Part shown: positions 35,014-44,330 of the stretch, in pieces
How positions within the stretch are numbered: position 1 is the stretch's first letter
Layout: each line of letters begins with the position of its first letter
Origin: Acholeplasma sp. CAG:878
GTDB lineage: Bacteria; Bacillota_I; Bacilli_A; RF39; UBA660
Length of the DNA stretch: 64,000 nt
Direction: 5' to 3'
Assembly: GCA_000432255.1 (NCBI GenBank)
Contig: HF989903.1
Span: 1-64,000 of the forward strand
Made by a program: the position numbers and the translations under genes
Notes under the pieces: generated by a model
The model's database searches: none
What the model was told of the DNA's origin: nothing
The model's input: the letters and a program-made list of their open reading frames with translations, nothing else

Positions 35014-35028
35014 TATCATAACTATACC
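35014..35028 (-). repeat. Element 1 right inverted repeat (attR arm)
   Basis: TATCATAACTATACC is the exact reverse complement of 28098-28112. It lies 3 bases before the right CCAGAAGG core. Confidence 0.9.
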
Positions 35029-35031
35029 ATG

Positions 35032-36765
35032 CCAGAAGGACTTCCTATGATGATTACACTAGTATTATCTTCAAATATGAAAAGATTATTAAAAAATAAT
35101 GTTTTAGTCAGAAAATTGATGGGCATAGAAACAGCTGGAAGCTTAAATATACTATTTAGTGATAAAACAGGAACAATTACTAAAGGAAAATTAGAAGTAA
35201 TAGAGTTTATCGATGGAGATTTTAATAGTTATTATAATATAGAAAGTATTTCTAATGAATTACAAAAATTAGTATTACTCTCAATAACACAAAATAATGA
35301 TAGTTGTTACGCTGACGGAAAAATAGTTGGTGGGAATATAACTGATAGAGCATTATTAAAATTCAGTTCTAATTTAAAAGTAAGCGCAAATGTAGTCGAT
35401 ACAATTCCTTTTAATAGTAGTTTAAAGTATTCTCAAGCTAAAGTTAAATATAATAATCAAGACTATTTTCTCCTTAAAGGAGCCCCAGAAGTAATTTTAC
35501 CAAAATGTAATGGTTATTATGATAAAAGTGGAACAAGAAGATATTTGAGGTCAAAAATAAAAGTAAATGAATTTATTAGTAATAAAACTTATTTAGGTAA
35601 TAGAGTTTTGATGTTAGCGATTGGAAAAAGTGTTAGTGACCTTACTATGGTAGGAATAGTTTTAATTAAAGATGAAGTAAGAAAAGAAGCAATTGAAGGA
35701 ATAAATTTAGTTAAAAAAGCTCACATTCAAACAGTTATGGTAACTGGTGATAATAAAGATACTGCAATATGTATTGCAAAAGAAGCAGGACTTTATGAAA
35801 ATGGTGATTTATGTATAACAAGTGATGACCTATCACGCCTACACGATGAGGAAGTTAAAAAAATAATTCCAAGACTTAAAATTGTTGCTAGAGCTATCCC
35901 ACAAGATAAAAGTAGGTTAGTAAGACTTAGTCAAGAAATGGATTTAGTAGTTGGAATGACAGGGGATGGCGTTAATGATGCTCCAGCCTTGAAAAAAGCT
36001 GATGTTGGATTTGCTATGGGAAGCGGATGTGAAGTAGCAAAAGAAGCAAGTGATATAGTTATTTTAGATGATAATTTTTTATCGATTGCTAAAGCCATTT
36101 TGTTTGGAAGAACAATATTTAAAAGTATTAGAAAATTTATAATATTTCAATTGACTGTTAATATTTGTGCGGTAAGTTTATCAATTATAGGACCGTTTAT
36201 TGGAATTGATACTCCAGTAACAGTAATTCAAATGTTATGGATTAATATGGTTATGGATACTCTAGCAGCTCTAGCCTTTGCTTATGAGCCACCACTTCCT
36301 GAATATATGGAAGAAGAACCCAAAAAAAGAGATGAACCAATTTTAAATAGATATATGAGAGATGAAATAATATTTACAGGTGCTTATTCAGCAATTTTAT
36401 GTGTTTTATTTTTAAAACTACCAATATTTAGTGAATTGTTTAGAGAAGCAGAAAATCAAAAATATTTGTTAACAGCATTCTTTGGATTATTTATATTTAT
36501 GGGAATATTTAATAGTTTTAATGCTAGAACACATAGATTAAATTTATTTGCTCATTTGTTTAAAAATAAAGTGTTTATAGTTATAATTAGTTTTATTGCA
36601 ATTGTTCAAGTCTTATTAATTTATTTTGGGGGAGATGTTTTCAGAACTGCTGGATTAAGTTTAAAAGAATTTCAAATTATGTTTTTACTCAGTTTAACTG
36701 TTATACCAGTTGATTGGGTTAGAAAAATAATATTAAGAAAAAAGGGTATAATAGGTGGCGTATAG
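35032..36765 (+). pseudogene. Ca2+ P-type ATPase, C-terminal part (interrupted by element 1)
   Basis: Continues the ATPase from CCAGAAGG: EGLPMMITLVLSSNMKRLL, then FSDKTGTITKG with the phosphorylated Asp (about residue 45), KGAPEV in the nucleotide domain (about 150), MVTGDN (about 240) and MTGDGVNDAPALKKADVGFA (about 310), then the C-terminal transmembrane helices. An in-frame ATG (35029) made by the element's end has no ribosome site, so this half is probably not expressed on its own. Belongs with 27262-28104. A terminator follows. Confidence 0.9.
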
Positions 36766-36775
36766 CCACCTTTTC
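36754..36775 (+). terminator. Terminator after P-type ATPase
   Basis: GGTGGC and GCCACC form the stem around a five-base loop, followed by TTTTCT. The loop contains the stop codon. Confidence 0.8.
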
Positions 36776-36809
36776 TACACCAATTGAGTTGGTTACATAT
36801 GTTAACAAT

Positions 36810-37736
36810 CTATTTATTATGATTTACTTTTCTTTCAAATGAAGTTTCATCAAGAAATTTAAAATCATAATATTTAAGTTGTCTAGTTAATCTAAATAAA
36901 GCTTCATCCTTTGCTTTAGCTTCCAACATTATATCAACATCAAATGGCAATGTATTAATAAAATTTATAAAGTCAAGTGGTTCTATATAGTCGTGATGTG
37001 ACCTAAAATCTTTTTTAGTTTTATTTTTTGGACTTGAAAAATGCATTTTTGGTTTAATAGTCCAAGTATTTAATATTTTTTCATAGTCGATATTCATATT
37101 AACATGATTACATATATGGTGATGGTAATCTAAAATAAAAGGAATATTTAGTTTATTACACAAATCAAGGCAGTCATCAACATTGTATATTTTATCATCA
37201 TTTTCAATTGCTATACATTTTTGAATATATATAGGTAATTTATTAAAATTATTAATAAATCTTTTAATACTATTAGTTTTACCAAAAACGCTACTTCCGA
37301 CATGCAGAACGATTATTTTATTTTTAATGTGTAGAGCTTCTAAAATATTATAGTGATACTTTAATATTTCAAAGGAATTATCTAAAACTTCTTTTTTAGT
37401 ACTGTTTAAAACACAAAATTGATCAGGATGAACATCGATGCGAATATTATTTTTTTCTATTTTTTTACCAATTTCATCATAATATTTTTTGTATTTTTTT
37501 ATATAATCAAACTTAACTTTAGTTGCAAGAGGTATTAATTTAGAGGTAAGTCTATAAAAATGTATATTGTTTTTAATATTATAGTCTATTATATTACTTA
37601 AAGCTTCTAAATTAGATTTTATTATACTATCTAATTTATTATAATCTTTATTTTTACAAAATTCAGTATAAGTTAAAGTAGTTGATGTTGTAACATCTAA
37701 ACAAGTTGCAATTGAAACATAACCTAAATTAATCAT
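36810..37736 (-). CDS. uvsE: UV damage endonuclease UvsE
   Basis: 308 residues, the usual length. TIM-barrel motifs of UvsE are readable: INLGYVSIATCL at the start, FYRLTSKLIPLA (about 61), RIDVHPDQFCVLN (about 99), IIVLHVGSSVFGK (about 140), IAIENDDK (about 175), LDYHHHICNH (about 200) and MLEAKAKDEAL (about 275). These supply the metal ligands (His, Glu, Asp). The enzyme nicks DNA 5' to UV photoproducts. ATG 37736 follows TTGGTGAT. It lies alone on the minus strand. Confidence 0.93.
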   Translation of the reverse strand: MINLGYVSIATCLDVTTSTTLTYTEFCKNKDYNKLDSIIKSNLEALSNIIDYNIKNNIHFYRLTSKLIPLATKVKFDYIKKYKKYYDEIGKKIEKNNIRIDVHPDQFCVLNSTKKEVLDNSFEILKYHYNILEALHIKNKIIVLHVGSSVFGKTNSIKRFINNFNKLPIYIQKCIAIENDDKIYNVDDCLDLCNKLNIPFILDYHHHICNHVNMNIDYEKILNTWTIKPKMHFSSPKNKTKKDFRSHHDYIEPLDFINFINTLPFDVDIMLEAKAKDEALFRLTRQLKYYDFKFLDETSFERKVNHNK

Positions 37737-37785
37737 AAAATCACCAATATTATTATTTACAAAAAAATCTAGAATAATCTAGATT

Positions 37786-38322
37786 TTACCAACTTGCTTT
37801 TTCACCTTTAATAATTATGTAATTTCTCTCATCTTCTGCGATGTTTTCTTTTTTAAAGTCTTCTAATGCTTTTTCAAAATAACTTTTTGCTTTTTCTTCA
37901 GTATCTAGTTCATCATAAGCATATTTAAGCATTAACATAAAATCTTTGTCATCTTTTAAGTAACCATTTTTAACAGATTCATCTGTCATTTTTGCTGTTA
38001 ACAATTGTCCTTCTTCTGATACAGTACAACTAGCACTAACGCCAGGATAAGTTAAATCTACATAATCTTCAGTGTTGTATAAATTTTCAGGGCAATATTT
38101 AGAATCTGTTCTCTCATCATATAAATAAAACATTTCTAATTCTTTAAAATTACCATTTTTATCATATTTTACAATGAAGTCTTCTGTGTGTTTGAAGTCT
38201 TTGTCATAATAATGTAATTCATAAACTGATAATTTATCTTTTTCATTAACATCATTGTTTTCTTTTCCACATCCTGTTAATAAAATGATTGTTCCAAGTA
38301 AAATAAAACCTAATTTTTTCAA
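37786..38322 (-). CDS. Lipoprotein, function unknown
   Basis: About 178 residues from TTG 38322, chosen because GGGAGG lies 7 bases upstream and the signal peptide then begins correctly (KKLGFILLGTIILLTGC, lipobox LTGC). The rest is acidic and soluble (YELHYYDKDFKHTEDFIVKY; a C-terminal helix KAKSYFEKALEDFKK). It resembles small lipoproteins common in gut Bacilli but no domain is recognised. It is separated from the HdeD-like gene by a palindromic terminator. Confidence 0.75.
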   Translation of the reverse strand: MKKLGFILLGTIILLTGCGKENNDVNEKDKLSVYELHYYDKDFKHTEDFIVKYDKNGNFKELEMFYLYDERTDSKYCPENLYNTEDYVDLTYPGVSASCTVSEEGQLLTAKMTDESVKNGYLKDDKDFMLMLKYAYDELDTEEKAKSYFEKALEDFKKENIAEDERNYIIIKGEKASW

Positions 38323-38377
38323 AGTATACCTCCCTCCCATATGATATTCATTACAAATTAATTTTATCATATAACAA

Positions 38378-38401
38378 AAAAAACTACAATTGTAGTTTTT
38401 A
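38378..38401. terminator. Bidirectional terminator
   Basis: ACTACAATTGTAGT is a perfect palindrome flanked by A and T runs, so it can act on both strands. It lies between the HdeD-like gene (ending 38399) and the lipoprotein gene. Confidence 0.7.
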
Positions 38402-38974
38402 ATTAATAATTATTTTATCTTTCAAATATTTGTGCATTTCATTAATATTTTTCTTAAATATAATCATATCAACTATATCAGATAAAGAGTATACAAATAA
38501 TAAAATTCCAATTAATAAAGCAATTGCAAAAGCTCCGTTCAATGGACTTATTATAAATAAAATACCACATATAATTGATAGCATTGACATTAAGATTGAT
38601 GTCATATAAATACTATTATTACAACTAGATAGAAGTGATGTAAGTTTTAATTTAAAAATACTACTTATAATAAACCAAATGCCTAAGAAGATAGGAATTA
38701 ATGTTGTTAATACATTAGGGTATAATAATAAAATTACACCTAATAATAAGAACACAATACCAACTAATGAAAAATCAAAAACTAACCAATAATTTTTAAG
38801 TCTAAAATCTTCAATTAATAAATAAATTCCAAATATAATTGAAATTGTTGATATTCCATAAGAGAATACTTTAAGTGACATTGCAGGATAGATAATAATA
38901 ATCATTCCTAAAATCATTAATAATATTGAAAGCACAATTGAAAGATTAATATATTTATTAAGTTTTTTAATCAT
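38399..38974 (-). CDS. HdeD/DUF308 family membrane protein
   Basis: 191 residues with six hydrophobic helices in three pairs, the DUF308 repeat pattern (SIVLSILLMILGMIIIIYP; FSLVGIVFLLLGVILLLYP; ILMSMLSIICGILFIISP, each ending in P). Related to HdeD acid-resistance membrane proteins; function in Firmicutes is not known. ATG 38974 follows AGGAGATGAT. Confidence 0.85.
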   Translation of the reverse strand: MIKKLNKYINLSIVLSILLMILGMIIIIYPAMSLKVFSYGISTISIIFGIYLLIEDFRLKNYWLVFDFSLVGIVFLLLGVILLLYPNVLTTLIPIFLGIWFIISSIFKLKLTSLLSSCNNSIYMTSILMSMLSIICGILFIISPLNGAFAIALLIGILLFVYSLSDIVDMIIFKKNINEMHKYLKDKIIIN

Positions 38975-39096
38975 CTAATCATCTCCTATTATTAATATAC
39001 CACTATTATAAACAAAAGTCACTAGTATATTTGATAATTTGTATAATAACAAACAAAATATAAAAAAAGTTTAAAAAAATAAAAGTTTTCACACTT

Positions 39097-39519
39097 TTAT
39101 TTAAATAAATTTTTAACTCTAGTCCAAAATGTTTCATTAACTTCGATATTATTATTTTTTTGCAATTTCAAGTGTTTTCCTTTTAACACTATTAGAAACA
39201 TTTATCGCAGTTTTTGAAGAAACCTCACTAGCTAACTTTTTGAGACGCTTTCAGTGATATAATAAGTTGTTTTTAAAATTAATTTATCAAATATAAGTAA
39301 AGTGGCTGGAAGTACATTTATAACTACAAACATACTTATTATAGCTTCTCTTGATATTAAAGTACAAATGCCTCCAAAGCAACGCCATCAATTTTTTTAT
39401 TTCATCTTCTAATTTTAATTAGTGAGCTTAGTTGCTATTATTGATAAGAACAATAAAATAATAGAAATGGTCACTATAAAATTCTTTTTTTCACATATAA
39501 AATTACTAAACTTTTTCAT
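39097..39519 (-). pseudogene. MMPL/RND-type transporter remnant
   Basis: The minus strand begins MKKFSNFICEKKNFIVTISI, a typical first helix of MMPL proteins, and soon hits stops. After a large internal deletion it resumes with SREAIISMFVVINVLPATLL, the last transmembrane region of such transporters, then a frameshifted C-terminal tail ending NEVNETFWTRVKNLFK-like. Only about 140 of roughly 700-1000 codons remain, with several stops. The tail could be matched to an intact relative to confirm. The sequence from 39520 to 39655 holds only another short fragment (NDKYELLVSFIDELEQIS on the plus strand). Confidence 0.65.
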
Positions 39520-39655
39520 AAATACCTTCGATAATATATTTTATTATTGTTTGTAAAAAAAGCACCAACATTATTTTAACTTTGTTGTTTAACATACAAA
39601 ATGATAAATATGAATTATTAGTTTCGTTTATTGATGAATTAGAACAAATAAGTTA

Positions 39656-39684
39656 AAAACCTCACAAAACGTGAGGTTTTAAAA
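39656..39684. terminator. Terminator at 3' end of FtsX-type gene
   Basis: AAACCTCAC and GTGAGGTTT form a 9-bp stem around a five-base loop, with A and T runs on both sides. Confidence 0.8.
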
Positions 39685-42012
39685 TAAATCTTCTTTTAAG
39701 GTATCAGCAATATTTCCTTTGTTTATTTTTTTAAATGTTACTTTCATAAATATATAAGTTATTATAATCAAACTAATACTTGCAATTAACATATATTTAA
39801 TCGGAGTAGGAAATACAAATACAGCATTTTTATCCATAATTTTCTGTAATAAAAATAATTCTTTGAAAATAGATTTCATCCAAAAATAGATTAAACTTGA
39901 AAAAATTGTTCCAAATATTATTGCTTTTAGACTAAAGAATATACTTTCCAGTAAAATCATTTTATTAAATTTATCCATACCAATACTTCTTAATACAGTA
40001 AATTCCCTTTTTCTTAAATTCATTGTAGTTGATATTGAATTATAAGCATTTAATAAAGCAAAAATAATTATAAAAGTTAAAAATGAATATATTATGATTG
40101 AAATTAAATTATATTCTCTAGTAAGCTCGATGCTTTCTAGTTTTTTATTTTTCGCAGTAAAATCAAATTGTTCTTTTAGGGATAATAATTCATTTTCAAA
40201 TTCATTTAAATTTTTAGCTTTAACATATATATGATACATATTATCATTGTCATTACCATATTTATTAACTAATTCTTCATATGTTTTAGTATTAACAATT
40301 AAAGTATTATTATTGTCAATATTACTTGTGCCAAGAATTCTTTCGTTTTTAATTTCTATATTATTAATAGTAGTACAATCAACTAAATTAGTAAAATCTT
40401 CTTTCTTACATATCTCAATTTCAATGTTGTTATTTTTTAAAACTGGTCCACTATAAAAGTCAATTTTGTCATCCCTAAGTATATATACAAATCTTTCATT
40501 AATAAATTCTGGTTTATTAGGCTCGTAATTATAAATATTAATTAAATCAAGTGAAGAGCCATATTCTTCTTCATAAGGTATTTTAGGTACTTCATCTTTA
40601 TAATACTTATTAAGTGATTTTATTGAAACACTTTGTTTTCTTTGAATATTAATATCTTCTATATTTAAATTTTTTAAGGTTTCAATAAAATTATCAGTTG
40701 TATTATCATAAATTATTTCGTAGTCATAATTAGAAAGTTCAATACTACCAGTATAGTTTTTTACATTGTTAAATTTGTTTATAAATATTGCAAAAGCTAC
40801 GAAAATTGAAAAGCTTAAAACAAGTGAAACTGTGGTTATGGTATATTTTCGTTTATTTCTTTTAACATTTTTTAAAGCAATATTTCCTTCAATTCCAAAT
40901 AGTTTGTTAATTAATTTATTAGGTTTTACTTTTTTTCTTTTTATGTCTTCTGTTTGCATGATTGCTTTAATAGGACTTACATAACTTGCTTCAAATGCTG
41001 GCATTATACTTGATAGGAAAACAAACACTAATAAAATAGTTGTACAAATTAATAAATAAATTGGATAAATAGTTACATTATAACTTGTTAATAACTTACT
41101 ATTTACTACATCAACACCTATGGTTATAAGTATAAAACTTATGATAAAACCAATAATTATACTTATTAAAAATTCTATGATTGCTTCGAATGTTATTGAT
41201 TTAATTATTTGCGCTTTTGTAGAACCAATACTGTTTAAAACACCATACATTTTTTTTCTTTCAATTACCGATATAGAATAAGATGTGTATATTATTAATA
41301 GTGTAAAAACACCAATAATTGTTGCGGTAATTATTAATACAACAATCATAAGAGCATATCTAATAGGCCCTATATCACTAGTTGATTCATTATATAGTTC
41401 TAATAATCGGTCATTGTAATCAATTGAAGTATTTTTAAAATTTTCATTTATTTCTAATGTTTTGTTTCTTACATTTTTAACTTCACTATATTTTATATAT
41501 GCACTTACAATATCATCATCATTAAATTCATAAACCGTATAAAAATTATAATTTGAATTGTAACTTTTATTGTCGATACATCCAACAATTTTATAAGTTA
41601 TATCTTCAAATTTAGGTGCTTTTTGTTGTAAACAATTATCTTTATTTGTAATCACTTCATTACTGTTGTTTGGATATCTTCCAGAAATTAATTTATAATT
41701 TTCTAAATGCTCTTTAGTTGTTTTTATAAGAGTATTAGAGTAATTTTTTTTAACTTCTATTACAGGATAAATACTTTCTATATTGTTATTGTTTATAGTT
41801 TTGTAATCTTTATAAGTTAAATTACTAATTTCGGCGTGTTGTAATCCATAAGAATATATAGAATTATTTATTTCGTTTTCTCGATATATTGAAAATAAGA
41901 AACACGCTAAAAACATTAAGGTTGCCGATAGAGTAATCGCTATTATAGTAACAATAGTCCTATTTTTATTTTTAAGCATACTTTTGATAGTTAAATCAAT
42001 TAAAACATCCAT
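39679..42012 (-). CDS. FtsX-family ABC permease without an adjacent ATPase
   Basis: 777 residues. N-terminal helix (about 15-40), extracytoplasmic domain, a first FtsX block (about 220-345, with ERKKMYGVLNSIGSTKAQII), a central KKVKPNKLINKLFG linker, a second N-terminal helix (about 390-415), another extracytoplasmic domain and a last block with RKREFTVLRSIGMDKFNKMI (about 670). It is the two-module type used by bacitracin- or peptide-sensing exporters. No ATP-binding gene sits next to it on this strand. The nearest is the divergent operon at 42.4 kb. ATG 42012 follows TAGGTGAT. Confidence 0.82.
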   Translation of the reverse strand: MDVLIDLTIKSMLKNKNRTIVTIIAITLSATLMFLACFLFSIYRENEINNSIYSYGLQHAEISNLTYKDYKTINNNNIESIYPVIEVKKNYSNTLIKTTKEHLENYKLISGRYPNNSNEVITNKDNCLQQKAPKFEDITYKIVGCIDNKSYNSNYNFYTVYEFNDDDIVSAYIKYSEVKNVRNKTLEINENFKNTSIDYNDRLLELYNESTSDIGPIRYALMIVVLIITATIIGVFTLLIIYTSYSISVIERKKMYGVLNSIGSTKAQIIKSITFEAIIEFLISIIIGFIISFILITIGVDVVNSKLLTSYNVTIYPIYLLICTTILLVFVFLSSIMPAFEASYVSPIKAIMQTEDIKRKKVKPNKLINKLFGIEGNIALKNVKRNKRKYTITTVSLVLSFSIFVAFAIFINKFNNVKNYTGSIELSNYDYEIIYDNTTDNFIETLKNLNIEDINIQRKQSVSIKSLNKYYKDEVPKIPYEEEYGSSLDLINIYNYEPNKPEFINERFVYILRDDKIDFYSGPVLKNNNIEIEICKKEDFTNLVDCTTINNIEIKNERILGTSNIDNNNTLIVNTKTYEELVNKYGNDNDNMYHIYVKAKNLNEFENELLSLKEQFDFTAKNKKLESIELTREYNLISIIIYSFLTFIIIFALLNAYNSISTTMNLRKREFTVLRSIGMDKFNKMILLESIFFSLKAIIFGTIFSSLIYFWMKSIFKELFLLQKIMDKNAVFVFPTPIKYMLIASISLIIITYIFMKVTFKKINKGNIADTLKEDLF

Positions 42013-42175
42013 ATAATCACCTATGTTAATAATATCATAAAATTTATTTTATTTAAAGATTTTATGGTTCAAATAAAGAAATGTCAGTAAAATCAATGTT
42101 TTTGATGACAATTTAGTTACTCATTGTTTAACTAAATTCATTTTCAAAAAACTATTATATACTATTTATTTGAGA

Positions 42176-42204
42176 TTGACACGAGATTAAAAGAATGTTA
42201 ATAT
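42176..42204 (+). promoter_or_regulatory. Promoter of the 42-45 kb ABC operon
   Basis: TTGACA at 42176-42181 and TAATAT at 42199-42204 with a 17-base spacer. It is placed relative to the leader hairpin exactly as in the bacteriocin cassette at 28996. The 160 bases between 42013 and here hold nothing recognised. Confidence 0.7.
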
Positions 42205-42218
42205 TTTATTAGATGAAT

Positions 42219-42303
42219 AAGCAGTATCTTTCATCTATAAATCAATTTGTACTGAATGTTTTACAACATACATTTTAATTGTGTAAAAAGGATACTGCTT
42301 TAG
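42219..42303 (+). promoter_or_regulatory. Structured leader/attenuator of the ABC operon
   Basis: AAGCAGTATC (42219-42228) pairs perfectly with GATACTGCTT (42291-42300), followed by TAG and mixed T. An inner ATGT...ACAT hairpin lies near 42256-42269. The outer stem shares the core AAGCAGTA/TACTGCTT with the bacteriocin leader, while the loops differ. That pattern of conserved stems and variable loops suggests a structured regulatory RNA. Confidence 0.55.
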
Positions 42304-42335
42304 TTGTTAATTAAAGAAACATTGGTTACATAATA

Positions 42336-42348
42336 ATGCCAGAAGGTT
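42336..42348 (+). other. 13-nt match to the element 1 attP centre
   Basis: ATGCCAGAAGGTT is identical to the centre of the reconstructed attP of element 1. No inverted arms flank it here. It lies just downstream of the shared leader and may be a scar or secondary site of a related element. Confidence 0.4.
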
Positions 42349-42399
42349 CAAATTTAGTTGTTTAAAAAAAGATATTTTGTAAAATTGGAGGTGTTATGT

Positions 42400-43080
42400 A
42401 TTGAATTAATTGATGCAAGAAAAGTTTATACGATGAAAGATGGAAATGTCATAGCGTTAGATAATTTAAATATAAAATTTGAAAAAGGAAAATTTTATGC
42501 AATAATGGGTCATTCAGGTAGTGGTAAAACAACATTAATACAAATACTAGGACTTTTAGATGAACTAACAGAAGGAAAATATTATATTGATGGTATTGAT
42601 ACATCAACTCTTACAGAAAGTGATAAATCATATTTAAGAATGAAAAAAATTGGATTTATTTATCAATCATTTCATTTGATTGATAATTTAAAAGCATTTG
42701 AAAATGTTATGCTTCCTATGATTATAAATCACGACATTCCAAGGGAAGAAAGAAAAGAAAAAGCAGTAAGGTTATTAGAAATATTTAACTTATCTGAAAG
42801 GGTAAATCATTTTCCAAAACAACTTTCAGGTGGTGAACAGCAAAGAGTTGCAATTGCACGAGCTTTAGCAAATGAACCCGACATAATATTAGCTGATGAA
42901 CCAACGGGAAATTTAGATTCTGAAAACGAAAAAGTTATTTTCCAATTTTTAAAAAAAATTAGTGAATTAGGAAAATGTGTCATTGTTGTATCTCATAGTG
43001 ATGTTATAAAAGAATATGCTGACATTGTTTATACAATGAGTATGGGAAAAATAAAAGGTGATTCCAATGAACTTTCGTGA
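42400..43080 (+). CDS. ABC transporter ATP-binding protein (start region damaged)
   Basis: About 226 residues, MacB/LolD type: Walker A GHSGSGKTT (about 37), LSGGEQQRVAIARALANEPD (about 142) and Walker B ILADEPTGNLD (about 163). The start is odd. GGAGGTG (42387-42393) is followed by ATG 42396, but that ATG reads MY-stop. The protein frame begins one base later with ATT (IELIDARKVYTM, the expected N-terminus). A one-base insertion between ATG and ATT, an ATT start, or a far upstream TTG at 42358 are the options. The stop TGA overlaps the next gene's start region. Confidence 0.8.
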   Translation: MELIDARKVYTMKDGNVIALDNLNIKFEKGKFYAIMGHSGSGKTTLIQILGLLDELTEGKYYIDGIDTSTLTESDKSYLRMKKIGFIYQSFHLIDNLKAFENVMLPMIINHDIPREERKEKAVRLLEIFNLSERVNHFPKQLSGGEQQRVAIARALANEPDIILADEPTGNLDSENEKVIFQFLKKISELGKCVIVVSHSDVIKEYADIVYTMSMGKIKGDSNELS

Positions 43081-44317
43081 TTGTTTATCTATTGGAATAA
43101 AAAGTTTGTTTAGAAATAACAAAAAGACAAAAGTTAATATTTTTGTTGTGTTTATTTCTGTTTTAACTATTATGATTGTATTAACAATATCTAATACTAT
43201 TTCTGTTTTTATTAAAAAAAATATAGAAAATAATATAGAGTATCGTTCAATATTCGTTAAATATGATGTTTTAAATGATAATTTAGATAACGCCATAAAA
43301 AGATTATCAAAAGTTAAACACATATATAAAGTTTTAGAACAAAACGAATATCAAACAAGTATCGTAGTAAATGAGTTTAAAACTTCAAAAACTGATGGTG
43401 AGATTAAAATTATAGCAAGTGATTATTTATTAACGCCAGCTGTTATTTTAGGAAGAACTTTAGATAATCAAGATAGTAACACTTTAGTTTGTCCTACTAA
43501 ATTCATTGCTGATGGAAATGTTAATAATCGAAAAGATATTTATAAAGATGATTATATCGATGGTAAAGAGTTTTTAAATAAAAAAATAAAAGTAACTTAT
43601 AAATCATACGATTATTCTAAAGAAATACCACAAGTTATGATGGAGTATACTGATACGTTTGAAATAGTTGGTTTATATGATACATACGATAACTACTCTG
43701 GAGATAATGTTTGTTATGCTAATTTTTCAAAAGTTAAAGAATTGAATAAAATAATGGAAGGAAACTTAAATGAATATAGTAGTGAAGTTTTTTGGTATCC
43801 TATTGTAATAGTTGATAATGCTAATAATGTAGATATTGTAATATCTGAAATTTCAAAATTAGGATATACTCCTATAAAGCAAATAAATATTGATACTAAA
43901 TTAATTAGTGGAATAAAAAGTATATGTTATATTATAACTTTTTCGATGCTATTAATGTCATTTGTAAATATTAGTTTATATATAGCTAAATCTATAAATG
44001 ATAGAAAAAGGGAATTTGGTATATATAAAACCTTTGGGTATAGAAACAAAGATATTTTAAAACTTATATTATCAGAAACTCTATTTGTTGAGATACTTGG
44101 ATTTTTACTGGCTTTGATTGTATATTCGGTTTTATATTTTATTGCTTATTATGTAACTAACTATTCTAGTGTAATTTTTTCTAGGTTTATAATAGAGTTT
44201 TCTTTTGTTAGTATTTGTATATCATTAATATATATTTTTCTATTACCTTGTCTTTATAGTCTTATGTTTATTAAAAAAATTAAGAATATAAACCCTATTG
44301 ATATAATTAATAAATAG
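43067..44317 (+). CDS. FtsX-family ABC permease
   Basis: 416 residues from ATG 43067 (AAAGGTGA five bases upstream), overlapping the ATPase by 14 bases. One N-terminal helix (about 20-42), an extracytoplasmic domain (about 45-270), and three C-terminal helices with the coupling segment DRKREFGIYKTFGYRNKDIL (about 308). It is the MacB-type single-module permease. With the next gene it forms a heterodimeric exporter, probably for peptides or antimicrobials. Confidence 0.85.
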   Translation: MNFRDCLSIGIKSLFRNNKKTKVNIFVVFISVLTIMIVLTISNTISVFIKKNIENNIEYRSIFVKYDVLNDNLDNAIKRLSKVKHIYKVLEQNEYQTSIVVNEFKTSKTDGEIKIIASDYLLTPAVILGRTLDNQDSNTLVCPTKFIADGNVNNRKDIYKDDYIDGKEFLNKKIKVTYKSYDYSKEIPQVMMEYTDTFEIVGLYDTYDNYSGDNVCYANFSKVKELNKIMEGNLNEYSSEVFWYPIVIVDNANNVDIVISEISKLGYTPIKQINIDTKLISGIKSICYIITFSMLLMSFVNISLYIAKSINDRKREFGIYKTFGYRNKDILKLILSETLFVEILGFLLALIVYSVLYFIAYYVTNYSSVIFSRFIIEFSFVSICISLIYIFLLPCLYSLMFIKKIKNINPIDIINK

Positions 44318-44330
44318 CAATGGTGATTTT

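Larger units (their letters stand above)
28087..35039. mobile_element. Element 1: large-serine-recombinase element with bacteriocin cassette
   Basis: CCAGAAGG occurs at both borders (28087-28094 and 35032-35039), 6945 bases apart. Inside these lie 15-bp perfect inverted repeats GGTATAGTTATGATA (28098-28112) and its complement (35014-35028). Fusing the two ends gives an attP-like palindrome around CCAGAAGG, the classic geometry for a large serine recombinase, whose gene ends 22 bases from the right border. Cargo in order: a dead ParA, a bacteriocin-like peptide, a DUF1430 membrane protein, an ABC ATPase, a signal peptidase I, two very small genes and the recombinase. The target is the PEGLP codons of a P-type ATPase. 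Confidence 0.88.
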
